Positions 18,238 through 25,435 of a stretch of 49,826 bases of DNA are shown piece after piece. Made by a program: the position numbers and the translations under genes. The DNA is from Persephonella sp. Lineage in GTDB: Bacteria > Aquificota > Aquificia > Aquificales > Hydrogenothermaceae. The notes under the pieces are model-generated. The model ran no database searches. It saw only the letters and a program-made list of their open reading frames with translations, and was not told where the DNA came from. The DNA is taken from NCBI RefSeq assembly GCF_015487465.1, contig NZ_WFPS01000033.1:1-49826 (forward strand), read 5' to 3'. Numbering within the stretch: the first letter of the stretch is position 1; each line of letters starts with the position of its first letter.

Positions 18238-19545
18238 ATGGCTCAACGAGGAATTAGAGAGTATGACGGAAAAAGGATTTTAGCAGAAAACTGGGAAGAG
18301 TATTTTAACGGTGCTTTCCAGTATGATTTTAAATCAATTCTTATCACTCCAGAAACTGATCTTGATAAAATCCCAGAAGAATATCCATGGGTAAAAGACA
18401 CACCTCTTGTTGCAAAACCTGACATGCTTTTTGGTAAAAGGGGGAAATTAGGTCTTATTTTCTTCAAAAAAGAAAAACCCGGTGATGTTACATGGGAAGA
18501 TGCAAAAGAATGGATCAAGCAAAAAATGGCTGAAGAGATTGAGATTAATGGTGTAAAAGGACATCTTACCCACTTCTTGGTTGAACCATTTGTCCCCCAC
18601 AAACCTGAAGAGGAGTATTACGTTGCCATAACAACAGATGAAGATGAAGACATTATATATATGTCTGCATTTGGTGGGATTGAGGTTGAGGAAAATTGGG
18701 ACAAAGTTGTTGAAGTAAAAATTCCTATAACAGCATCTGATGAAGAAATCAAAAAATCAATAGAGCAGAATGTTCCTGCAGATATAAAAGATAAGGAAAA
18801 ATATGCTGACTTTGTTTACAGACTTTATAAGCTGTTTAAGGATCTTCACTTCACATACCTTGAGATAAACCCTCTGGTTATGGTTGGAAACAAAATTTAT
18901 CCCCTTGATTTTGTCGGAAGGCTTGATGATACTGCACAGTTTGTTGCTGGTAGAAAATGGGGAGAAATTGAGTTTCCAGCAGGATTTGGAAGGGATCTTT
19001 CTCCTGAAGAAAAATATATTAAAGAGATGGACGAAAAATCTGGAGCTTCACTGAAGCTTACTATTCTTAATCCAAAAGGAAGAATATGGACGCTCGTTGC
19101 AGGTGGTGGAGCCTCTGTTGTTTACTCTGATACAGTAGCAGATCTTGGAGCGGTAAAAGAACTTGCAAATTACGGAGAGTATTCTGGTAATCCATCAAGA
19201 GCAGAGACAAGAGAATATGTTAAAACTGTCTTTGATCTTATGACCAGAGAAAGACACCCTCAGGGGGATAAGATACTCATAATCGGTGGTGCTATAGCTA
19301 ACTTCACAGATGTTGCAAAAACTTTTGAGGGTATTATTGATGCAATGAAAGAGTATGCTGACAAACTGAGAAAGGTTGGCGTAAGAATATATGTAAGGAG
19401 AGGTGGACCAAACTACGAGATAGGTCTTAAAAAGATAAAAGAAGCTGCAGAGGAATTAGGTCTTCCGATTGAGGTTTATGGACCTGAAACCCACATGACA
19501 GAAATAGTAAAAAAAGCTATTGAAGAAAATAAAGTAACAGCTTAA
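18238..19545 (+). CDS. aclB: ATP-citrate lyase, small (beta) subunit
   Basis: The ATP-grasp-like, CoA-ligase N-terminal half of bacterial two-subunit ATP-citrate lyase (435 aa). It begins M-A-Q-R-G-I-R-E-Y-D-G-K-R. It contains F-T-Y-L-E-I-N-P-L-V (the family's metal/nucleotide region, near 200) and V-A-G-G-G-A-S-V-V-Y followed by Y-S-G-N-P-S-R, typical of the citrate-binding part. The complex splits citrate with ATP and CoA to acetyl-CoA and oxaloacetate, the key step of the reductive TCA cycle. The related citryl-CoA synthetase subunit CcsB of Aquificaceae is similar, but the downstream subunit here carries a citrate-synthase-like half, which settles it as ATP-citrate lyase. Confidence 0.93.
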   Translation: MAQRGIREYDGKRILAENWEEYFNGAFQYDFKSILITPETDLDKIPEEYPWVKDTPLVAKPDMLFGKRGKLGLIFFKKEKPGDVTWEDAKEWIKQKMAEEIEINGVKGHLTHFLVEPFVPHKPEEEYYVAITTDEDEDIIYMSAFGGIEVEENWDKVVEVKIPITASDEEIKKSIEQNVPADIKDKEKYADFVYRLYKLFKDLHFTYLEINPLVMVGNKIYPLDFVGRLDDTAQFVAGRKWGEIEFPAGFGRDLSPEEKYIKEMDEKSGASLKLTILNPKGRIWTLVAGGGASVVYSDTVADLGAVKELANYGEYSGNPSRAETREYVKTVFDLMTRERHPQGDKILIIGGAIANFTDVAKTFEGIIDAMKEYADKLRKVGVRIYVRRGGPNYEIGLKKIKEAAEELGLPIEVYGPETHMTEIVKKAIEENKVTA

Positions 19546-19575
19546 AAAATACAGGATAATAAGGAGGTTAACTAA

Positions 19576-21426
19576 ATGAGCAAACCTGACTACTTACTGT
19601 TTGATAGAAACACAAAAGCAATTTTCTGGAATTTAAACAGAAACGCAATTCAAAGAATGCTTGATTATGATTATGTGGTTGGGAGAGATCCATCGGTTGT
19701 TGCGATTGTGGCACCAACACAGTCAAGAAAGTTTGACAAATTTTTCTACGGCACACAGGAAATAATGATACCTATATACAAATCAACAACAGACGCAGCG
19801 AAGGATTTTCCTGAAGCTGACGTTCTGCTGAACTTTGCCTCTTTCAGAACGGCTTACGACGTTACTATGGAGGCTCTTGACATACCAACAATAAGAACAA
19901 TAGCAATCACAGCAGAAGGTATTCCTGAAAGATTTGCAAGAATTATGAGAATTAGAGCCAAAGAACTTGGAAAGTGGATAATAGGACCTGCAACTGTTGG
20001 AGGTATAGCTCCCGGAGCTTTCAGAATAGCTAACACAGGTGGAACAATAGAAAATATTGTTAATTCTAAACTACACAGACCAGGTTCTGTCGGTCTTGTC
20101 ACAAGATCAGGTGGACTGTTTAACGAGCTTTCCAACGTTATAGCAAGAAATGCCAACGGTATAGCTGAAGGTATAGCGATTGGTGGTGACAGATACCCTG
20201 GAACTGACTTTCTTGATCACCTTCTCAGATATGAAAAAAATCCACAGGTTAAGTTCATGGTTCTTCTTGGTGAGGTTGGTGGAACACTGGAACTTAGAGT
20301 TGCAGAAGCAATAAAAGAAGGAAAGATAACCAAACCTGTTATTGCATGGTGTATAGGAACCATTTCCAAGCATTTCGGCGGGGAGGTTCAGTTCGGACAC
20401 GCAGGGGCAAAAGCCGGTGCAGAAGCAGAAACAGCAGATGCTAAAAACGCCGCATTGAGAGAAGCAGGCGCTCTTGTTCCATCTTCTTTCAACGAACTTC
20501 CTGAGCTTATAAGAGGAGTTTACGAAGAACTCCACGCAGAAGGTAAAATTCCAGATATCAAAGAGCCTGAAGTTCCTCCAATACCTGAAGACTATGCTAA
20601 AGCAGTAAAAGCTGGAAGAATCAGAAGACCAACCAACTTCATTTGCACAATATCCGACGACAGAGGAGAAGAAGCTACTTACTGCGGTGTTCCTATTTCG
20701 GAGGTTGTTGAAAAAGGTTATTCAATTGCTGATGTAATTGGACTTCTCTGGTTCAAGAAAAAGTTTCCAGACTGGGCATCTAACTTCCTTGACATGGTAA
20801 TAAAGGTTGTTGCTGATCATGGACCTGCCGTATCAGGTGCTCACAACACGAAAGTAACAGCAAGAGCAGGAAAAGACCTTATGTCATCAATCGTTACAGG
20901 TATCCTCACCATAGGTCCAAGATTTGGCGGTGCAATAGATGGTGCAGCAAAATATTTCAAGATGGCAAAAGAGAAAGGAATGGATCCTGTAGAGTTTGTT
21001 GATTATATGAAAAAAGTTGAAAAAATACCTATCCCCGGAATTGGACACAGGATAAAATCAACAAAAAACCCAGACAAGAGGGTTGAACTACTGAAAAACT
21101 TTGCAAAAGAAAACTTCCCAAGCACAGAGCTTTTAGAATACGCACTTGAGGTTGAAAAAGTTACCACATCAAAGAAAGAAAACCTTATTCTTAATGTTGA
21201 TGGAACAATCGGTGTTCTCCTTGTAGACATGTTTAGAGCTTTAGGTTACAAAGATGAAGAGATTGATGAGCTGATAAATGCAGGAGCATTTAATGCCTTC
21301 TTTGTATTAGGAAGAACAATAGGGTTTATCGGACACTATCTTGACGAGAAAAGACTTGATATGCCTCTGTATAGACACCCAACAGACGATATCCTTTATG
21401 ATGTAAAAAGACCGGAGGGAGCATAA
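19576..21426 (+). CDS. aclA: ATP-citrate lyase, large (alpha) subunit
   Basis: 616-aa subunit with two parts. A CoA-binding/ligase half carries the phosphohistidine loop G-H-A-G-A-K-A-G (His about 275) and G-P-A-T-V-G-G-I. A citrate-synthase-like half (about 360-616) has S-G-A-H-N-T-K-V-T, R-F-G-G-A-I-D-G-A and G-I-G-H-R-I-K-S. The fused citrate-synthase domain separates it from CcsA of the two-enzyme pathway. AAGGAGG precedes the ATG, 30 bases after aclB. A strong terminator follows, so aclBA is a two-gene operon. Confidence 0.95.
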   Translation: MSKPDYLLFDRNTKAIFWNLNRNAIQRMLDYDYVVGRDPSVVAIVAPTQSRKFDKFFYGTQEIMIPIYKSTTDAAKDFPEADVLLNFASFRTAYDVTMEALDIPTIRTIAITAEGIPERFARIMRIRAKELGKWIIGPATVGGIAPGAFRIANTGGTIENIVNSKLHRPGSVGLVTRSGGLFNELSNVIARNANGIAEGIAIGGDRYPGTDFLDHLLRYEKNPQVKFMVLLGEVGGTLELRVAEAIKEGKITKPVIAWCIGTISKHFGGEVQFGHAGAKAGAEAETADAKNAALREAGALVPSSFNELPELIRGVYEELHAEGKIPDIKEPEVPPIPEDYAKAVKAGRIRRPTNFICTISDDRGEEATYCGVPISEVVEKGYSIADVIGLLWFKKKFPDWASNFLDMVIKVVADHGPAVSGAHNTKVTARAGKDLMSSIVTGILTIGPRFGGAIDGAAKYFKMAKEKGMDPVEFVDYMKKVEKIPIPGIGHRIKSTKNPDKRVELLKNFAKENFPSTELLEYALEVEKVTTSKKENLILNVDGTIGVLLVDMFRALGYKDEEIDELINAGAFNAFFVLGRTIGFIGHYLDEKRLDMPLYRHPTDDILYDVKRPEGA

Positions 21427-21434
21427 ATTATTTA

Positions 21435-21460
21435 GGGGGGCTTTAGCCCCCTTTTTTTTT
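21435..21460 (+). terminator. Terminator of aclBA
   Basis: GGGGGC (21436-21441), loop TTTA and GCCCCC (21446-21451) are followed by nine T residues. This is the strongest intrinsic terminator of the window. Its T-run reaches the stop codon of the convergent small gene. Confidence 0.9.
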
Positions 21461-21671
21461 ATTTTAGTTTTTTAAGGTCTTCCTTTAATTTTTCTCTGTT
21501 ATAAATTTCTTCAAGCTCTTTTTTGGTTTTCCAGTTAAGATAAAGGGCATAAGGTATAGTTATCAGAATTATAGCTAATACTAAAATAAATAATAACGCA
21601 GATATAAAAATAGATGCAAAAAGAACCAGCCCTGCAATAATGTAAAACCAGACTTTAGTTACAAAATTCAT
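21459..21671 (-). CDS. Small membrane protein, 70 aa
   Basis: One or two hydrophobic helices span residues 7-45. A charged tail follows (T-K-K-E-L-E-E-I-Y-N-R-E-K-L), probably a cytoplasmic coiled helix. AGGAGA stands seven bases before the ATG, which supports real translation. The stop codon touches the T-run of the aclA terminator. I recognise no family. Confidence 0.65.
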   Translation of the reverse strand: MNFVTKVWFYIIAGLVLFASIFISALLFILVLAIILITIPYALYLNWKTKKELEEIYNREKLKEDLKKLK

Positions 21672-21728
21672 AAATATCTCCTAAAATATATAAAAAATAT
21701 TATCCTAAAATATAAGTTAAAAATAATC

Positions 21729-21757
21729 ATAAAGCAATTGAGATTTTCGTGCTTTAT
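21729..21757. repeat. Inverted repeat with 8-bp arms
   Basis: ATAAAGCA (21729-21736) and TGCTTTAT (21750-21757) are perfect inverted copies around a 13-base loop, about 70 bases before the CRISPR-like 30-mer. It lacks a T-run, so it is not an ordinary terminator. It could be an operator, a leader element or chance in A+T-rich DNA. Confidence 0.35.
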
Positions 21758-21824
21758 AAGACTTTGTAATTGATACAATATTTATTAGGTATTTCTGTCA
21801 ATAATTTGTCAATTATATGAAATT

Positions 21825-21854
21825 GTTTTAAGAGTGCCTATGAGGAATTAAAAT
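21825..21854 (+). repeat. Solitary CRISPR-repeat-like 30-mer
   Basis: The sequence opens GTTTTAAGAGTG and closes CCTATGAGGAATTAAAAT. This is the layout of type I-A/I-B repeats: GTTT start, CCTAT-AGGAATT core and an AAAC end, here AAAT. Its ends GTTTTAA and TTAAAA are inverted copies, and the final C-to-T change is common in the last, degenerate repeat of an array. Only one copy is present and no cas gene is nearby, so it is at most an array remnant. Confidence 0.45.
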
Positions 21855-21954
21855 CATAACTGCCGTCTGTAAGGCTGGAAAAAGTAAAAGCTTTGATATT
21901 ACGGAAATTTTTGACGAAAAGAGAAAAACATTTAATCCAAAAAGAGAGCTTTAG
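21844..21954 (+). pseudogene. 5'-truncated open frame in phase with the next gene
   Basis: From 21844 the frame is open and coding-like (G-I-K-I-I-T-A-V-C-K-A-G-K-S-K-S-F-D-I-T, then E-I-F-D-E-K-R-K-T-F-N-P-K-R-E-L). It ends in TAG at 21952-21954. An in-frame TGA at 21841 and the absence of any start codon show it has lost its 5' end, right at the CRISPR-like repeat. The TAG is in the same frame as the 158-aa gene starting six bases later, so both may be pieces of one former gene. The family is unknown. Confidence 0.4.
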
Positions 21955-21960
21955 GACGTA

Positions 21961-22437
21961 TTGAAGCAAAAAAGATTTGAAAGGATTCAGAGGTCTATAG
22001 AGGCAAAGTTTGTTAAAAATCTGGAAAATCTTGATACTTCTTCAAAAGAGAGATTTTTGGAAACTTTTCCAAATCTTTGGAAAAAGAAAAGAAGATTTAA
22101 AGAGCATGTCAACGAAAGAATTAACAAAAGACATGTCCCAAAAGAGAATACAGAACTTTTTTATGCTAAAAAGATAATAGAGGTGTTAGCCTTTCATGAT
22201 AAAGTTATAATTGAAAAATTGCGTGGCAAATTTCAATCTACTTATGCTGTTAAAGATGATTGGGTTGTAATTTTGTCAGAAAAGGGAAAAATAGAAACTG
22301 CTTTTAAGTTAAAGTTAACATTGCCAGATTGGGTAAAAGATCATATATTAAAGAAAGCAGAGGTAGAAGAAAATGTACACAGTAAAACAATTAAAGAAGC
22401 TACTAAAAGAATATGGGATAGGATTAGATTTTTTTAA
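21961..22437 (+). CDS. Unknown protein, 158 aa, possible toxin-like module
   Basis: It starts at TTG without a convincing ribosome site and may be the 3' part of a broken gene. The N-terminal half is very basic and helical (K-Q-K-R-F-E-R-I-Q-R-S, W-K-K-K-R-R-F-K). The second half has a beta-strand-like run, D-D-W-V-V-I-L-S-E-K-G-K-I-E-T-A-F. This recalls the end of RelE/barnase-like RNase folds found in phage and contact toxins; that is only a shape resemblance and I do not assign it. The next gene overlaps its last 65 bases in another frame, as toxin/antitoxin or toxin/immunity pairs often do. Confidence 0.5.
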   Translation: MKQKRFERIQRSIEAKFVKNLENLDTSSKERFLETFPNLWKKKRRFKEHVNERINKRHVPKENTELFYAKKIIEVLAFHDKVIIEKLRGKFQSTYAVKDDWVVILSEKGKIETAFKLKLTLPDWVKDHILKKAEVEENVHSKTIKEATKRIWDRIRFF

Positions 22438-22669
22438 TCCAGATGAAGATTATTGGAATGATGCTTCTGTAATATATTCTGAAAGAAGAATATTAGAAGA
22501 AAATAAACATCTTTTATCAGAAAAAGATCTTGAGCTTTTGAAAAAATATGATTTGAAAGCAATAGAGATTTATGAAAAATATAAAAATGTAAATACGCAT
22601 ACTGTTAAAGACTGGCTTGTTGATATAGCTAAAATAGCAAAATCCAACCTTTCCCCTCAACTCAAATAG
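22373..22669 (+). CDS. Unknown small protein, 98 aa, partner of the preceding gene
   Basis: Acidic-basic helical protein (K-Q-L-K-K-L-L-K-E-Y-G, then E-D-Y-W-N-D-A-S-V-I-Y and L-S-E-K-D-L-E-L-L-K-K-Y). It has no signal peptide and no membrane helix. GAGGTAGAAGAAA precedes its ATG. The 65-base out-of-frame overlap with the upstream gene implies linked expression and perhaps linked function, such as an immunity protein or antitoxin. Its first 60 bases are only 25 percent G+C (15 of 60 at 22381-22440), lower than neighbouring core genes appear. Confidence 0.55.
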   Translation: MYTVKQLKKLLKEYGIGLDFFNPDEDYWNDASVIYSERRILEENKHLLSEKDLELLKKYDLKAIEIYEKYKNVNTHTVKDWLVDIAKIAKSNLSPQLK

Positions 22670-22913
22670 AAAACTTTAGGAAGCTTTAGAAAGTTTTTCG
22701 TCTTTTTTCTCCAGTTTTCATTATCTTTTTTCTAAAACTCTCTGGAGATATTATGTGCGTAATAGTCTTATTCTACATAAAGGAAATACAGATTAAGTTT
22801 CAAAGATAAAACGGAATATCCTCTTAATCTTATAGATATAGTAGTTTATTTAGATGATTTTTTATTTTCTTAAAAACCTGTGAACAGTTAAAACATCGTT
22901 TTTAGAAAGTGGA
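22670..22913. other. A+T-rich intergenic stretch with no standalone gene
   Basis: I see no gene starting here. A weak imperfect hairpin (CTCCAG at 22709, CTGGAG at 22742) lacks a T-run. The right end, 22862-22913, codes on the minus strand for the likely frameshifted tail of the neighbouring aldolase. Confidence 0.5.
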
Positions 22914-23477
22914 TTACATTTTTTTCACTATATTAAATATCTTTGCACAAAACTCCAGATCAGATGTTAGTTTAAGAGCGTAGTTTAAGTCTTTGTAAGC
23001 CACAAAAGAGCCGTGTTTTTTTACAATAACCACATTTTTATCTGAATTTTTAAAAAAATCAGAAAGAGCTTCTGCAAGCTCTGGCGAGCCACTTGGGTGC
23101 TCAACTTCTATAATTGGAACTTCGCCTAAAAACAGCTTTCCTTCGTTATCTATCGGAACAAAAACATCTTTCAATTTAAAACTTAAAGCAACAGCATTAA
23201 TCGGGTGTGCATGAATTATCGCTTTATAATCTGTTTTCTGGTAGATTGCCCTGTGAACAATAAGCTCTGATGATGCTTTTTTATCTTGCTGTGATTTGTC
23301 ATAAACAGGAACCTCAATAATGTCTTCCCCTGTCAGAAAACCAAGCATAGCACCTGTTTTTGTTATGTATATGCTGTCTTTATGCCTTATGCTTATATTT
23401 CCAGCATGGGAGTTAACAAGACCTTCCCGGTAAAGAACATTCCCTGTAAATATTATCTGATCTATTATCTCTTTCAT
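22914..23477 (-). CDS. Class II aldolase/adducin-family protein, C-terminus probably frameshifted
   Basis: Zinc-type aldolase-fold protein, 187 aa in the intact frame. N-S-H-A-G-N-I-S, S-S-E-L-I-V-H-R (catalytic Glu), I-I-H-A-H-P (two metal His) and K-K-H-G-S-F (third His) are all present. Possible activities are L-fuculose-phosphate aldolase or methylthioribulose-phosphate dehydratase; substrate cannot be told. The frame ends in an A7 run (plus-strand T7 at 22919-22925). Skipping one A continues as C-N-P-L-S-K-N-D-V-L-T-V-H-R-F-L-R-K to a stop at 22862, giving about 205 residues, the usual family length. The start overlaps the deacetylase stop by four bases. Confidence 0.85.
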   Translation of the reverse strand: MKEIIDQIIFTGNVLYREGLVNSHAGNISIRHKDSIYITKTGAMLGFLTGEDIIEVPVYDKSQQDKKASSELIVHRAIYQKTDYKAIIHAHPINAVALSFKLKDVFVPIDNEGKLFLGEVPIIEVEHPSGSPELAEALSDFFKNSDKNVVIVKKHGSFVAYKDLNYALKLTSDLEFCAKIFNIVKKM

Positions 23478-24541
23478 TTTCCCTCCCTGTTGTAAATTGA
23501 CCAGAAAAAAGTGCTTTTTCTTTTTGTTTTAATATTCCAGCAAGTAATACCTATCCTGTTTTTCCATCTTTTTAAAGGTTTTTTTAGGTTAATAAAAAGC
23601 CTGCTTCTCTTTTTTTCTGCCTTTATCCAGCCAAGTTCAGATATATAAATACCGCAGTTTTTGTAAATTTGAATATTTTTTACCTCAGCCCATATATCCG
23701 GCGGGTTTTTGGTTAGATAACCTATCGGAGGACTGTGTTTCACAACAGGAAGAACCTCAGTATTTAATACATCTTTAAAATGTTTCATCTTCGCCCAGCT
23801 TCCAACAATAGGCTGTCTGTGTATCAGATAGAGGGGGGTATCTTTTGAAACATTCTGGGGATCCTGAGTCAGAAGGGCTTTATAACCCATCTCTTTCAAA
23901 ACCTGTATCATCGGTCTGGTATATTCACCGTAAGGAAATGCATACACTTTGGGAACATATCCTAAAAGTTTTTTAAGCCTTCTTTCAGCTTTTAGGGTGT
24001 CTTCAACTATCAAAGTTTTATAGCTTTTTAGATCCATTTTTTTAAGTATTTTTGCAAATCTCCTGTGGGAATAAGAATGATTTCCAAACTCAACAAGGGG
24101 ATCTTTTTTCAGCATTTCAATCTGCTTTTGGGTCAAATAATCAGGATATCTTCCAACACCTTCCATGTATAGAAAAACTGTAAATGGAAATCTGTATTTT
24201 TTCAGGATTTTATATGCCCTCATTGTTGATTTGTAGCCGTCATCTATCGTTATAACCACTGTTTTGGGAGGAATATCTTCTTTTCTCTGAAGAATATCGA
24301 CAAGCTTTGACAAAGGTATCACATTAAAATTATTTTTATTCAGGTAATCCATCTGTTTTTTAAAATCTTCCATTGATACGGAAGTTGTTGGATACTTATC
24401 CTCCCCAAATTTGTGGTAGATCAAAATAGTGGCAAAATCTGCAAAAACCGGAAAACTAACGGATAAAATCAGGAGAAATCCTGCAGTTATCGTATTTTTC
24501 AAGCCCGTTAGCCTTAATAATGCTTTTAAGTCTCTGAACAT
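23474..24541 (-). CDS. Secreted polysaccharide deacetylase (NodB-type)
   Basis: Carbohydrate esterase family 4 protein of about 355 aa. A signal peptide is visible (K-N-T-I-T-A-G-F-L-L-I-L-S-V-S-F-P-V-F-A). The catalytic domain has T-I-D-D-G-Y (metal-binding Asp), G-N-H-S-Y-S-H (metal His pair) and F-A-F-P-Y-G-E-Y as A-F-P-Y-G. It probably trims N-acetyl groups from peptidoglycan or an exopolysaccharide. The ATG at 24541 is preferred over 24547 because GAGG lies seven bases before it. The 5' end overlaps the Bax-like gene by 86 bases in another frame. Confidence 0.88.
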   Translation of the reverse strand: MFRDLKALLRLTGLKNTITAGFLLILSVSFPVFADFATILIYHKFGEDKYPTTSVSMEDFKKQMDYLNKNNFNVIPLSKLVDILQRKEDIPPKTVVITIDDGYKSTMRAYKILKKYRFPFTVFLYMEGVGRYPDYLTQKQIEMLKKDPLVEFGNHSYSHRRFAKILKKMDLKSYKTLIVEDTLKAERRLKKLLGYVPKVYAFPYGEYTRPMIQVLKEMGYKALLTQDPQNVSKDTPLYLIHRQPIVGSWAKMKHFKDVLNTEVLPVVKHSPPIGYLTKNPPDIWAEVKNIQIYKNCGIYISELGWIKAEKKRSRLFINLKKPLKRWKNRIGITCWNIKTKRKSTFFWSIYNREGK

Positions 24542-25349
24542 AAACATGCCTCAGTATAGAATATTTTTCAAGATGATTTGTCAGCAAAAATGGATCATTT
24601 GTCTGCAATCTTACAAGTCTGAACTTTCTGTAAGCCCAGCTTAAATTTATACTGTGGTAATAATCCTCTACAGATTTTAGTATATCTGGATATGCTTTTA
24701 GATAAACATCTGATTTTTTAGCCTTTATTTTAGATGCATGCTTTTTATTGAAAGTCCAAACACCAAAAAGATTGTTTGCCTGAACAAAAAATCTTGAACT
24801 TCCCCAACCGCTTTCAATGGCAGCCTGTGCAAGAACTATGCTTACAGGATTTGTGTTTAGCTTGGTAAGAAGCTCATTCAGACCATCTGCTTTATATTTT
24901 TCCAGCAACCTGCCTATAAGCTCTTCTTCCTGTGGTAGTATTTCCTGATTGTTCTCAAGCTTTTTCTTAATGTATTTAACAAATTCCCTGTGCTGTTTCA
25001 GCTCAAAATTTACAATCAGGATAGAAGGTAGAACCATATCAATAAACTTTTTCTTTTTTACCTCAACAGGCAGGCTGTCTAAAGAAATCACTTTTGTGTA
25101 AACCACAGGAACAACCTGAGAACAGTTTATAGGAACAATATCTGTAGGTCTATTTATCTGCTTATAAATAATATCTATTTTTTTAAACACAAATCCCGGT
25201 TTTTGTTTTATTATTCTGTAAGTTTTTATATCCTGTAATGTTTTGAGAAAAGAAACCAGAATAAGCAATACAAAAAGAGATATACCAACCTTTTCCCTGA
25301 TTGTAAGCCTTCTTAAAAATATCCTGAATTTTATGTAATTTTTCTTCAT
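24456..25349 (-). CDS. Bax-like N-acetylglucosaminidase, membrane-anchored
   Basis: 297-aa protein with a cytoplasmic basic tail, one membrane anchor (about residues 22-40) and a C-terminal glucosaminidase domain (about 130-285). The signature Q-A-A-I-E-S-G-W-G-S-S-R-F followed by N-N-L-F-G-V-W-T-F contains the catalytic glutamate of GH73/Bax proteins. Later Y-P-D-I-L-K-S-V-E-D-Y and L-E-K-Y-S-I-L-R also fit. It should hydrolyse peptidoglycan glycan strands in the periplasm. The ATG at 25349 follows AGGTGG closely; a GTG two codons earlier is possible. It forms a wall-modifying operon with the deacetylase. Confidence 0.85.
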   Translation of the reverse strand: MKKNYIKFRIFLRRLTIREKVGISLFVLLILVSFLKTLQDIKTYRIIKQKPGFVFKKIDIIYKQINRPTDIVPINCSQVVPVVYTKVISLDSLPVEVKKKKFIDMVLPSILIVNFELKQHREFVKYIKKKLENNQEILPQEEELIGRLLEKYKADGLNELLTKLNTNPVSIVLAQAAIESGWGSSRFFVQANNLFGVWTFNKKHASKIKAKKSDVYLKAYPDILKSVEDYYHSINLSWAYRKFRLVRLQTNDPFLLTNHLEKYSILRHVYVQRLKSIIKANGLEKYDNCRISPDFIR

Positions 25350-25435
25350 AACCACCTGACTGTATAAAATAACCTAAAACATTATAAAATTATATGATCA
25401 AAAATCAGTGATTAATTTCATATTCGGAGAATTGA

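Noticed and set aside
21825-21854. A CRISPR array
   Set aside because: Only one repeat-like unit is visible; no spacers, second copy or cas genes. Reported as a possible remnant only.
22709-22747. Hairpin as terminator of the 98-aa gene
   Set aside because: The six-base stem with bulge has no T-run after it, so it does not look like an intrinsic terminator.
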